Below the pieces are notes generated by a model. That model was not told the DNA's origin. It ran no database searches and saw only the letters and a program-made list of their open reading frames with translations. The translations under genes were made by a program, and so were the position numbers. Shown here one piece after another: positions 6,287-14,577 of a DNA stretch of 44,207 nt; positions within the stretch are counted from its first letter, which is position 1; the number at the start of each line of letters is the position of its first letter. This DNA comes from RGIG5299 sp045588575 (lineage in GTDB: Bacteria; Bacillota; Clostridia; Oscillospirales; RGIG5299): contig JAZNEJ010000010.1 of the NCBI GenBank assembly GCA_045588575.1, positions 1 through 44,207 of the forward strand. The letters run 5' to 3'.

Positions 6287-7708
6287 ATGTCTAAAATTAA
6301 TTTTTTGGGAATGGATTACGGCGCGGGAAGCGGCAGAGGAATGCTCGGAAGCTTCGACGGAAACCGTATTGAACTCAAAGAAATAAACAGATTTTTTAAT
6401 AACCCCATCCCCGACGGAGCCGAAGGGCTTTATTGGGATATAAACAAGCTTTATAATGCAATGAAGGACTCTCTTTTTACCCTTAAAAAAGAGGGTGTTG
6501 AAATTGCATCTGTTGCGATAGACACTTGGGCGCAGGACTACGGCGTTATAGGTAAAGACGGTAAGCTTGTTTGCAATCCTTACAGTTACAGAACTCCCTT
6601 TTTCTCAAAGGGTTTTGAAAAATTAACCGCAAAGCGCTCTGTTTTTGAATTGTTTGAAAAGACGGGCGTTGTTGCGTCGCAGGTTACAACTCTTTCTCAG
6701 CTTCTTGCTATGAAAGAGGTAAGACCCGATTACGTTGAGGGCAAAGAAATTCTCTTTATGGCAAACCTCTTGGGCTATTTGCTCACGGGTGAAAAATGCT
6801 GCGATTGTTCGGTTCCGTCAATGTCTATTATGTTTGATAACGATAATCTCGTTTGGCACGATGAAATATTAAATCTTTACGGAATAGATAAAAACATTCT
6901 TCCCAAAATGGCGCTTCATTGCACCAAAACGGGAAAAATAGCCGATAAAGAGCTCGTTGAAGCAGGCTTTGGCAACGTACCGCTTATTTCTGTTGCTCAT
7001 CACGATACCGTTTCGGCTTTCTCCACCATTGAAGCGCTCGGAAGAGGCAACGATACCGTTTACATAAGCTGCGGAACGTGGACCGTTTTGGGTATTCCCG
7101 TTGAAAAACCCGTTAAAACCGCAGAAGCCTTTAATGCGGGCCTTTGCAATGAAATGGGTATCAACGGAAGAATTTATCTTGCGAAAAACCTCACAGGTAT
7201 GTGGATAGAGCAGGAATGCCAGCGCTATTGGAGAGAAAAAGGCGTTGCGCTTGATTATAAGCATCTTGACGAATACGTTGAGTTCAAGAGTAAGGATGAT
7301 ATTATCATCGACACTCAGCTTCCCATCTTTGCAACCGTTGGAAATATGCCCGAAAAAATACAGCAATACTGCAAAGAAACCGGTCAAAGAGTGCCTGAAA
7401 CCGTTGAAGATATCTTTGCCGCAATAATGCATAATATGGGCAGAGACTATGCGAAAGCAATAAAAGAAATGCTTAAATTCACTCCCGTTGAAGCCAAGAG
7501 AATTCAGGTTGTGGGCGGCGGTGCTAAAAACAAACCTCTCGCACAGTTCCTTGCAAGAGAAACAGGGCTTCCCGTTTACGTTGGTCCGGTTGAAGCAACA
7601 GTTACGGGAAATATTATTTCTCAGTTGGTTGCCGCAGGCGAAATCGACAAGATGTCGGATGCTAAAGAAATTATAAACAACAGCTTCGATATTAAAGAAA
7701 TAAAATAA
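6287..7708 (+). CDS. FGGY carbohydrate kinase, rhamnulokinase-like
   Basis: This 473-residue protein has the two actin-like domains of FGGY kinases. The N-terminal phosphate-binding loop is MDYGAGSGRGMLG. Sugar-side motifs include SVAIDTWAQDYG and VAHHDTVSAF. The ATP-side segments are YISCGTWTVLG and VVGGGAKNKPLAQFLA. The pattern (GSGRG, DTWAQDYG, NEMGINGRIYLAKNLTGMW) matches rhamnulokinases best. RhaB phosphorylates L-rhamnulose at C1 before aldol cleavage. No isomerase, aldolase, regulator or transporter is adjacent, so the true substrate may differ. The gene is probably co-transcribed with the amidohydrolase-like gene and is followed by a strong terminator. Confidence 0.7.
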   Translation: MSKINFLGMDYGAGSGRGMLGSFDGNRIELKEINRFFNNPIPDGAEGLYWDINKLYNAMKDSLFTLKKEGVEIASVAIDTWAQDYGVIGKDGKLVCNPYSYRTPFFSKGFEKLTAKRSVFELFEKTGVVASQVTTLSQLLAMKEVRPDYVEGKEILFMANLLGYLLTGEKCCDCSVPSMSIMFDNDNLVWHDEILNLYGIDKNILPKMALHCTKTGKIADKELVEAGFGNVPLISVAHHDTVSAFSTIEALGRGNDTVYISCGTWTVLGIPVEKPVKTAEAFNAGLCNEMGINGRIYLAKNLTGMWIEQECQRYWREKGVALDYKHLDEYVEFKSKDDIIIDTQLPIFATVGNMPEKIQQYCKETGQRVPETVEDIFAAIMHNMGRDYAKAIKEMLKFTPVEAKRIQVVGGGAKNKPLAQFLARETGLPVYVGPVEATVTGNIISQLVAAGEIDKMSDAKEIINNSFDIKEIK

Positions 7709-7724
7709 TTTCAAAATAATTTTG

Positions 7725-7760
7725 ATTGCCGCCCTTTCAAAAGGGTGGCAATCTCTTTTA
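7725..7760 (+). terminator. Intrinsic terminator after the FGGY kinase gene
   Basis: Arms ATTGCCGCCC and GGGTGGCAAT (one G-T pair) with a short T/A loop are followed by CTCTTTTATT. Confidence 0.85.
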
Positions 7761-7806
7761 TTCTCACTTATTTTATTAAAAATCTCTTAAATTCTCCAAT
7801 ATTCGT

Positions 7807-7835
7807 TTGATTTTTATAGAATAAAGTGTTATAAT
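7807..7835 (+). promoter_or_regulatory. Promoter ahead of the methyltransferase-ECF block
   Basis: TTGATT (7807-7812), a 17-base spacer and TATAAT (7830-7835). No terminator is obvious in the tightly packed genes that follow, so this may be the main promoter for a long operon. Confidence 0.65.
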
Positions 7836-7892
7836 ATTATAATAATATTTTAATTTAAATATATTTATTGGTTAATTGGAAGGAAATCCGTT

Positions 7893-8762
7893 ATGTTTTT
7901 AAATAAAGACTGGAAAGAATATAGCGTTATAGATGCATCTGATGGGCGCAAGTTAGAGGCGTGGGGCAAATATATCCTTTCAAGGCCCGACCCTCAAATA
8001 ATTTGGCAAGGCAAAAAAAGCGCCGAATGGAAAAAAGCAAATGCAGTTTATAACCGTTCGGCATCGGGCGGCGGCTCGTGGGATATTAAAAATCTTCCTG
8101 AGGTATGGCAAATTCACTATAAGCAGCTTACCTTCAATTTAAAACCTATGAGCTTTAAACATACCGGCGTTTTTCCCGAACAGGCAGTAAACTGGGATTA
8201 CATTTACAACACGATAAAAAACGCAAACAGAAAAATAAAAGTTTTAAATCTTTTTGCATATACCGGAGCCGCAACACTTGCGGCGGCATCGGCAGGAGCC
8301 GAGGTTTGCCACGTTGACGCTTCAAAGGGAATGGTTTTATGGGCAAAGGAAAACGCAATCTCATCGGGGCTCGGAGAGGCTCCCATAAGATATATCGTTG
8401 ACGATTGTGTTAAATTTGTTGAAAGAGAAATAAGACGAGGCAAAAAATACGACGCAGTTATTTTAGACCCGCCCTCTTACGGCAGAGGACCAAACGGAGA
8501 GGTTTGGAAGCTTGAAGACCAAGTTTATAAATTGCTTGCGTTGCTCAAGGGTGTTATTTCCGATGAACCGCTTTTCATTCTTTTAAATTCCTATACGGCG
8601 GGCCTTTCGGCAGAAACAATGAAAACAACCTTAATTGCGGCAATGGAGCCGGAGTTTACGGGTGAGTGCGAAGCAGGCGAGCTTTTGCTTCCCATTAAAA
8701 ACAGTAAGCTAAACCTTCCGTGCGGAAGCACAGCAAGATATCTCTTAAAAAGAAAGACTTGA
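7893..8762 (+). CDS. Class I SAM-dependent methyltransferase (RlmI/RlmK-like)
   Basis: This 289-residue protein has a Rossmann methyltransferase core. The SAM loop VLNLFAYTGAATLAAA lies around residue 110. It is followed by AEVCHVDASKGMV (acidic residue for the ribose) and the catalytic-type motif LDPPSYGRG near residue 190. The DPPS/Y arrangement is shared with RlmI, RlmK and related 23S rRNA methyltransferases. The N-terminal region has no clear PUA domain. The most likely role is rRNA base methylation, but the target is unknown. GGAAGG precedes the ATG. It ends four bases before ecfA1. Confidence 0.75.
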   Translation: MFLNKDWKEYSVIDASDGRKLEAWGKYILSRPDPQIIWQGKKSAEWKKANAVYNRSASGGGSWDIKNLPEVWQIHYKQLTFNLKPMSFKHTGVFPEQAVNWDYIYNTIKNANRKIKVLNLFAYTGAATLAAASAGAEVCHVDASKGMVLWAKENAISSGLGEAPIRYIVDDCVKFVEREIRRGKKYDAVILDPPSYGRGPNGEVWKLEDQVYKLLALLKGVISDEPLFILLNSYTAGLSAETMKTTLIAAMEPEFTGECEAGELLLPIKNSKLNLPCGSTARYLLKRKT

Positions 8763-8766
8763 TTAA

Positions 8767-9621
8767 ATGGCAATAATTAAAACGGAAAATCTTTGCTTTT
8801 CTTACGATGAAGAAAACAAAACGCAAACACTTAAAAATATAAACCTCGAAATAGAAGAAGGCGAGTTCGTTGCAATTCTCGGACATAACGGTTCGGGCAA
8901 ATCAACTCTTGCAAAACACTTTAACGGAATTTTAATTCCCACCTCGGGTAAGGTTTATATCGACGGAATGGATACCGCCGACGAAACCAAGTTAAAAGAT
9001 ATAAGAAGAACAGCGGGAATGGTTTTTCAAAATCCCGATAACCAAATAGTTGCATCAATCGTTGAAGAGGACGTTGCTTTTGCTCCCGAAAATTTGGGAA
9101 TTCCCGCAGAGGAAATAAGAAAAAGAGTCGACGAGGCTTTGGAAACGGTTGGAATGACGAAATATAAAAATCATTCCGCAAGCTTGCTTTCGGGCGGACA
9201 AAAGCAAAGAGTTGCAATAGCGGGCGTTTTGGCTATGCATCCCAAATGTATAATTATGGACGAACCTACCGCAATGCTCGACCCCGAGGGCAGAAAAGAC
9301 GTAATGAAAACCATTAAAAAGCTCAATGCGGAAAAGATAACCGTAATTTTAATAACACACTATATGAACGAAGCCGCAATGGCAAAAAGAGTAATCGTTA
9401 TGAATAAGGGTGAGGTAATGCTTGATGAAACACCGCATTACGTTTTTCAAAACGCAGGTCTTTTAAAAAGCATAGGGCTTGACGTTCCCGAATCAACCGA
9501 GCTTATGTTCAAATTAAGAGAAGCGGGCATTAAGGTTCCGCTTGCAGTAATAAACGAAGACGAATGTGTAAAGGCAGTCAAAGAGTTGTTGGAGGAAAAC
9601 CGTGAGTCAAATAGAAGTTAA
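8767..9621 (+). CDS. ecfA1: ECF transporter ATPase EcfA1
   Basis: This 284-residue protein is one of the two ATPases of an energy-coupling factor vitamin/metal importer. It has Walker A GHNGSGKST (39-47), Q-loop Q88, ABC signature LSGGQ (141-145), Walker B IIMDEPT with D165 and E166, and the switch histidine in LITHYMNEA. In the ECF core it pairs with EcfA2 under EcfT, and separate substrate-binding S subunits plug in. No S subunit gene is next to it, which fits a shared group II ECF module. The gene overlaps ecfA2 by 20 bases. The order ecfA1-ecfA2-ecfT-truA is standard in Bacillota. Confidence 0.93.
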   Translation: MAIIKTENLCFSYDEENKTQTLKNINLEIEEGEFVAILGHNGSGKSTLAKHFNGILIPTSGKVYIDGMDTADETKLKDIRRTAGMVFQNPDNQIVASIVEEDVAFAPENLGIPAEEIRKRVDEALETVGMTKYKNHSASLLSGGQKQRVAIAGVLAMHPKCIIMDEPTAMLDPEGRKDVMKTIKKLNAEKITVILITHYMNEAAMAKRVIVMNKGEVMLDETPHYVFQNAGLLKSIGLDVPESTELMFKLREAGIKVPLAVINEDECVKAVKELLEENRESNRS

Positions 9622-10465
9622 AAATATAATAACGCGCTACGGTGAAGATACTCCTTTTGAAATCACTGCTTTAAATGGAGTTTCCTTCGAAATAGAAAAA
9701 GGCGAGTTTATAGGTTTAATAGGGCATACCGGCTCGGGTAAATCAACCTTGCTTCAATGCCTTAACGGTCTTATTAAACCACATTCGGGCGATATTTTTA
9801 TAGATGGCGTTAACATTTGCGAAAAAGGAAACAATAAAGGTCTTTGCTTTAAGGTCGGTCTTGTTTTTCAATATCCCGAGCATCAGCTTTTTGAAGAAAC
9901 GGTCTATAAAGATATAGCTTTCGGCCCGAAAAATATGGGGCTTTCCGATGCGGAAATAAACGACCGAGTAAAAGAAGGTTTGGCTTTCACAGGTCTTAGC
10001 GATGAAATTTTAGAAAAATCGCCCTTTGAGCTTTCGGGCGGACAAAAAAGAAGAGTTGCGTTTGCGGGAGTAATTGCAATGCGTCCCGAAATTTTAATTT
10101 TAGACGAGCCTGCTTCGGGACTTGACCCTGCGGGCAGAGACAGCATTTTGGCAAACGTAAGAGAATACCATAAAAAAGAAGGAAAAACGGTAATTCTCAC
10201 CTCGCACAATATGGACGACGTTGCCAAAAACTGCGAAAAGGTTTTGGTTTTAAATAACGGCAAGGTTGAAATGATGAAAAAGGTTTCGGAAATTTTTTCC
10301 GATGCCGAGCGTCTTAAAGCAATAGGGCTGGACGTTCCCATGCTTACCTCCGTTTTTAACGAGCTTCGCAAAGAGGGTTATAAGTTAAACGGAAATATCT
10401 ACACCGTAGCTCAAGCGGTTGATGAAATCGTAAAGGCTTTGAAGGGCGGTGGGGAAAATGCTTAA
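9602..10465 (+). CDS. ecfA2: ECF transporter ATPase EcfA2
   Basis: This 287-residue protein has Walker A GHTGSGKST (41-49), signature LSGGQKRR, Walker B LILDEPASGLDP and switch region LTSHNMDDV. It forms the EcfA1-EcfA2 heterodimer that hydrolyses ATP to drive import. It starts with GTG at 9602, inside the end of ecfA1, with TTGGAGGAAAA just upstream as the ribosome-binding site. Its 3' end overlaps the ecfT start by eight bases, so translation of the three genes is probably coupled. Confidence 0.93.
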   Translation: MSQIEVKNIITRYGEDTPFEITALNGVSFEIEKGEFIGLIGHTGSGKSTLLQCLNGLIKPHSGDIFIDGVNICEKGNNKGLCFKVGLVFQYPEHQLFEETVYKDIAFGPKNMGLSDAEINDRVKEGLAFTGLSDEILEKSPFELSGGQKRRVAFAGVIAMRPEILILDEPASGLDPAGRDSILANVREYHKKEGKTVILTSHNMDDVAKNCEKVLVLNNGKVEMMKKVSEIFSDAERLKAIGLDVPMLTSVFNELRKEGYKLNGNIYTVAQAVDEIVKALKGGGENA

Positions 10466-11294
10466 AGACATAACCATCGGTCAGTTTTTCCCCGGAAATT
10501 CCTTTATTCATAAAATGGACCCGAAAGCAAAAATAATTCTCACCGTTCTTTATATGGTTATTTTGTTTACTGCAAAAAATATTTTAACCTTTGCGGCGGT
10601 TATAATTTTTTCGGGAATTTTAGTGGCAATTTCCAAAATTTCTCCCAAGCTTATATTAAAAGGCTTAAAGCCCATTATCTTTATTATCGTTTTTACAACG
10701 GTGCTTAATATTTTCTACGTAAAGGGAACACCCATTTTCCCAAACGCCGAAATATTCGGCTTAAAGATAACAATTTCGTGGGAAGGTGTAATAACCGCCG
10801 TGCTTATGGCGCTTCGAATAGTAATTTTAATTGTTACAACGTCGCTTCTCACGTATACAACCTCTCCCATAGCGCTTACCGACGGAATAGAGAGATTATT
10901 AAATCCGCTTAAAGCAATTAAGGTGCCGGTTCACGAGTTTTCTATGATGATGACTATTTCGCTTCGCTTTATTCCCACTCTCATTGACGAAACCTCGAAA
11001 ATAATAGCGGCTCAAAAATCAAGAGGTTCCTCGCTTGAGGACGGCGGAATAATAAAGCGTGCAAAAGCAATGATTCCCATTTTGGTTCCGCTTTTCGTAT
11101 CGGCTTTCAGAAGAGCCGAAGAGCTTGCAACTGCAATGGAGTGCAGATGCTATGCGGGCGGCGAGGGAAGAACGAGATTAAAGCAATACAAGATGCATAA
11201 AAGAGATTATATTTCGCTTATTATTTTAACTTTACTTTTTGCGGCTGTAATTACGTCAAATATTTTACTCGGAGATTTTATTTTCAGTTTGTGA
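10458..11294 (+). CDS. ecfT: ECF transporter transmembrane subunit EcfT
   Basis: This ~278-residue membrane protein begins MLKDITIGQFFPGNSFIHKM, the typical EcfT start with the FxPGxS element. Several membrane segments follow (residues ~25-45, 60-80, 105-130, near the C-terminus). Two Ala-Arg-Gly-type coupling motifs are seen, AAQKSRGSS and ATAMECRCYAGG. These bind grooves of the two ATPases. The ATG at 10458 was chosen because GGTGGGG lies just before it; a GTG nine bases earlier is also possible. Confidence 0.9.
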   Translation: MLKDITIGQFFPGNSFIHKMDPKAKIILTVLYMVILFTAKNILTFAAVIIFSGILVAISKISPKLILKGLKPIIFIIVFTTVLNIFYVKGTPIFPNAEIFGLKITISWEGVITAVLMALRIVILIVTTSLLTYTTSPIALTDGIERLLNPLKAIKVPVHEFSMMMTISLRFIPTLIDETSKIIAAQKSRGSSLEDGGIIKRAKAMIPILVPLFVSAFRRAEELATAMECRCYAGGEGRTRLKQYKMHKRDYISLIILTLLFAAVITSNILLGDFIFSL

Positions 11295-11305
11295 GGTGAA
11301 AAACG

Positions 11306-12058
11306 GTGACCAAAAATTATCTGCTTCATATACGTTTTAACGGTGAAAATTATCATGGCTGGCAAAAGCAGAAGAATGCCGTTACCGTTAGTGAAACCTT
11401 AGAAGACAAAATATTTGAAATAACGGGAAAAAGAGTTTCGTTAAAGGGCTGTGGAAGAACCGATAGCGGCGTTCACGCCTATAACTACTACTGCAATTTT
11501 CATTCCGATATAACCATTGCTCCGGAAAATCTCAAAAACGCTCTTAACACCGTTTTGCCGAAGGATATTGCAGTTATTAACGCCGAATATGCGGCTGATG
11601 ATTTTCATGCGAGGTTTTCGGCAACCTCAAAGGAATATATTTATAAAATTTATCCTTCGAGAGTGCATAATCCGTTTTATGAAAAACGGGTTTTAAATTA
11701 CAAATATTCACTTGATATAAATAAGCTTAACGAAGCGGCAAGACTGTTTTTGGGCACACACGATTTTACGTCTTTTTCCGCATCGGGAAGCTCGGTTAAA
11801 GATAAAGTGAGAACGATTTACGAATCGGAATTCACCAAGGAAAACGACCTTATAGTTTACCGCGTTAAAGGAAACGGCTTTTTATACAATATGGTTAGAA
11901 TTCTCGTTGGAACTGCGCTTAAATATAACGAGAACAAAATAACCTTAGAGGAAATTGAAAGCCTGTTCACAGTTTCGCAAAGAAGCCTTGCAGGTAAAAC
12001 CGTTGGCGGCGAAGGTCTTTATCTTAACGAGGTTTATTACGGGGAGGAAACTAAATGA
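11306..12058 (+). CDS. truA: tRNA pseudouridine synthase TruA
   Basis: This 250-residue enzyme isomerises uridines 38-40 of the tRNA anticodon stem-loop to pseudouridine. The catalytic aspartate is D53 in GCGRTDSGVHA, the family signature. Other conserved parts are YHGWQ near the start, HARFSATSKEYIYKI, HDFTSFSASG and NGFLYNMVRILVG. Length is normal. The start is GTG at 11306, preceded by GAGGTG. The end overlaps the next start by ATGA, implying coupled translation. Confidence 0.95.
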   Translation: MTKNYLLHIRFNGENYHGWQKQKNAVTVSETLEDKIFEITGKRVSLKGCGRTDSGVHAYNYYCNFHSDITIAPENLKNALNTVLPKDIAVINAEYAADDFHARFSATSKEYIYKIYPSRVHNPFYEKRVLNYKYSLDINKLNEAARLFLGTHDFTSFSASGSSVKDKVRTIYESEFTKENDLIVYRVKGNGFLYNMVRILVGTALKYNENKITLEEIESLFTVSQRSLAGKTVGGEGLYLNEVYYGEETK

Positions 12059-13287
12059 ACGAAAACAAGCGTTTTGAAAACGAGAATATTCTTCCCGATG
12101 AAACAACACTTTTTAAAGATGACCAAAAGCTTGAAAACGATGTAACCGTATTAAAAAAACAAATGCCCATAGTTAAAAAAATTCGCATAGTTATTATTTT
12201 AATAATAGCGTTGCTTCTCGGTGTTTTACTTATAAGCTACGGGCAAAAAATAAATATAGATAATATGAGGCGTCTTTTCGTTAAAATACAGTATAATTTC
12301 AGCACCGATAAAACGCCGCTCGGCACCTTTGATTTCAAAGATTCCGAAGATAAAAAAATAATTTCCTATAAAGACGGAATTGCAGTTTTATCGGGAGGCT
12401 CTTTAACGGTTTACGACGACAGAGGCTATAAGCTTTCGGAAAACGATGCCGTATATAAAACTCCTATGCTTTCAAGCTCGGGCAAATATATTTTAAGCTA
12501 TGACCTCGGCGGAGACGCTCTTAAAATAAGCAACAGCTTTGAAACCGTTTTTGAATATAAGTCCGATAAAGCAATAACCTATGCATCAATTGGAAAAGGA
12601 AATCATCTTGCGGTTGTAAGCTATGCCGACGATTATAAAAACAAGGTTACGGTATTTGATACCGCTTTTTCCGAGATATATACCTTTTATCAGTACGACA
12701 GATACATAACGGCGGCAGAAACCTCACCCGATAATAAAACGCTGGCGATTATAACGGTTTCACCGAGCGGCGCAGAAATGAAAGGCGAGCTGCTGTTATA
12801 CAAATATAAAACCACCGAAAGTTATTTTTCATATGATTTCGGAGAGGAATTTCCTCACACGCTTTTTTATAAAGAAAACGGAACAATTTGCGTTATAACC
12901 GATAAAAGCATAGTATTCTTTTCTAAAGAGGGCAAAGAACTTTCACGTCTTTCGATTGACGGCAAACGAATATTAAGCGTTTCTCAAAATAATTCAAAAC
13001 TCACGGCAATTGCCATTGCGCCCGAAAATTCAAACCAAACGGAGATTACCGTTTTTTCAGATAACGGAGAAGCTGTTTTAAAACACAAAACCGAAGAGAA
13101 CGTTTCTGTTTCGGTTTCAAATAACGTTCTTTGGGGCATTACTCAAACCAATTATTTTTCAACAAATATTTCAGACGGTAAAACGGTAGTATATCCTCAA
13201 AATGAATTTGAAAAAATCGTTGCGTCGGGGCAAAACGTTTTTCTTATAAAATCGGGCGCCGGAAAAGTAAACGAGGTAAAAAAATGA
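12055..13287 (+). CDS. Membrane-anchored beta-propeller-like protein (DUF5711-type)
   Basis: This 410-residue protein has a polar cytoplasmic N-terminus of about 45 residues and one membrane segment IVIILIIALLLGVLLI. The extracellular region of repeated strand units (e.g. KIISYKDGIAVLSGGSLTVY, NHLAVVSYADD, KTLAIITVSPSG) suggests a WD40/YWTD-like propeller. This matches the look of DUF5711 proteins found next to truA and cvpA in Clostridia. Function is unknown. It overlaps truA upstream and the CvpA-like gene downstream by ATGA, so it is tightly embedded in the operon. Confidence 0.65.
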   Translation: MNENKRFENENILPDETTLFKDDQKLENDVTVLKKQMPIVKKIRIVIILIIALLLGVLLISYGQKINIDNMRRLFVKIQYNFSTDKTPLGTFDFKDSEDKKIISYKDGIAVLSGGSLTVYDDRGYKLSENDAVYKTPMLSSSGKYILSYDLGGDALKISNSFETVFEYKSDKAITYASIGKGNHLAVVSYADDYKNKVTVFDTAFSEIYTFYQYDRYITAAETSPDNKTLAIITVSPSGAEMKGELLLYKYKTTESYFSYDFGEEFPHTLFYKENGTICVITDKSIVFFSKEGKELSRLSIDGKRILSVSQNNSKLTAIAIAPENSNQTEITVFSDNGEAVLKHKTEENVSVSVSNNVLWGITQTNYFSTNISDGKTVVYPQNEFEKIVASGQNVFLIKSGAGKVNEVKK

Positions 13288-13994
13288 ATTGGATATTAGA
13301 TGGAATAATTTTGGTAATAGTTGTTGTGTTTGTAATTATTTTCGCAAAAAAAGGGCTTATGAAAGCGATTTTCAGCTTGCTTTCGGGAATAATTGCAGTT
13401 GCAATTGCCATAGGAGTTTCCGGCCCTGCTTCCGAGCCTATTGAAGCTTTAATAGGGCCTTCAATAGAAAATTTCGTTGAGCAGTCTTTTTCGCAGTCGG
13501 CAGAGGAATATGCCGAAGAAAACAATAAAGGCAGCTTAAACGCCGATGATTTTTCGAAAATAATAGACGAAGCCACGGGTAAGCTTGGCGGATTTATCTC
13601 GGCACTTGGAATAAAAAGCGAGGATATTAAAAATCAAGTTGAAGGAATAGGCTCAAACATTAAAGAGTGGACGAAATCTCTTGCCGAAAACGTTGCTCAC
13701 GGAATTTCGGTTACAATAGCCTTTATTTTGGTCTTTGTTTTAGCGCTGGTCGGCTTAAAGCTTATCGCCGCGCTAATAGATAAAATATTCGGGCTTCCCG
13801 TTTTGAGCCAGCTAAACCGTCTTGGCGGCGCGTTGCTCGGCCTTGTGTTCGGTTTGGTGGCATCGCTTGTCTTTACGTCGTTTTTTAAACTTATTGCACC
13901 GTCGATTATCGATAATGAGGGTAATCCCGTTGTTTCACAACAGCAAATAGATAACACTTATCTTTTTAAAAACTTTTACAATTTTAATTTCTGA
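13284..13994 (+). CDS. CvpA-family membrane protein
   Basis: This 236-residue protein has a first membrane helix ILDGIILVIVVVFVIIFAKKG. A short soluble insert of about 80 residues (roughly 60-135) follows. Three further membrane segments then lead to the family-like GALLGLVFGLVASLVF. CvpA proteins are four-helix inner-membrane proteins linked to colicin V export in Escherichia coli and to envelope homeostasis more generally. The exact role here is unknown. It is co-translated with the preceding gene (ATGA overlap). Confidence 0.75.
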   Translation: MNWILDGIILVIVVVFVIIFAKKGLMKAIFSLLSGIIAVAIAIGVSGPASEPIEALIGPSIENFVEQSFSQSAEEYAEENNKGSLNADDFSKIIDEATGKLGGFISALGIKSEDIKNQVEGIGSNIKEWTKSLAENVAHGISVTIAFILVFVLALVGLKLIAALIDKIFGLPVLSQLNRLGGALLGLVFGLVASLVFTSFFKLIAPSIIDNEGNPVVSQQQIDNTYLFKNFYNFNF

Positions 13995-14008
13995 TAAAGG
14001 TGAGAAGA

Positions 14009-14566
14009 ATGAAAAAAATAATGACAGTTCCAAACGTAATAACTTTTGTAAGACTTTTTCTTGTTCCGGTTTTTGCAATACTCTTTTTTGCTTTTCCCGA
14101 AATGAGATATCTTGCGCTTATATGCTTTATAGTCGCCTGCATTTCGGATATTGCCGACGGATATATTGCGAGAAAATACAATATGGTTTCCGAAATAGGT
14201 CAAGTGTTAGACCCGTTTGCTGATAAACTTATGTATATCACCGTTGTTTTTTGCCTTGTATATACTGCAAGAATAAATTTTTGGCTCTTCTTAATATACA
14301 TGACAAAAGAACTTGTAATGATTATTGCTGCGGCAATAATGTTTGAAAAAGACGACCATACAATTCCTGCAAAATGGTACGGTAAGCTTTCAACCGTTTT
14401 ATTCTTCTTGGTAATAGTTGTTGCAATAGTTTGTCCTGAAAGCTGGATTTTCTGGGTTAATATTGCATATTGCGTTGTTTTGTTAATTTCAATTTACGCT
14501 TTTGTTGAATACGGCATTGAATATTTGAAGTTTAAAAAGAGCAAGAAAAACGAGAGCGGCAAATAA
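14009..14566 (+). CDS. pgsA: CDP-diacylglycerol-glycerol-3-phosphate phosphatidyltransferase
   Basis: This 185-residue membrane enzyme carries the full CDP-alcohol phosphatidyltransferase motif D-x2-D-G-x2-A-R-x8-G-x3-D-x3-D in DIADGYIARK...GQVLDPFADK. It starts MTVPNVITFVRLFLVPVF-like, as PgsA does. It makes phosphatidylglycerol phosphate, the precursor of phosphatidylglycerol. The ATG at 14009 is preferred over a GTG at 14000 because AAAGGTGAG is then correctly spaced. The downstream neighbour is the Clp gene, 11 bases on. Confidence 0.9.
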   Translation: MKKIMTVPNVITFVRLFLVPVFAILFFAFPEMRYLALICFIVACISDIADGYIARKYNMVSEIGQVLDPFADKLMYITVVFCLVYTARINFWLFLIYMTKELVMIIAAAIMFEKDDHTIPAKWYGKLSTVLFFLVIVVAIVCPESWIFWVNIAYCVVLLISIYAFVEYGIEYLKFKKSKKNESGK

Positions 14567-14577
14567 GAGGTAGAACT

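Noticed and set aside
6869..7714. A 281-codon minus-strand frame across the FGGY kinase gene
   Set aside because: It is rich in Phe/Asn/Cys as typical for antisense of this codon use, has no family match by eye and no promoter or ribosome-binding site.
8767..11294. A vitamin-specific ECF operon
   Set aside because: No S-component gene and no vitamin riboswitch is seen near ecfA1-ecfA2-ecfT. It is the shared core module.
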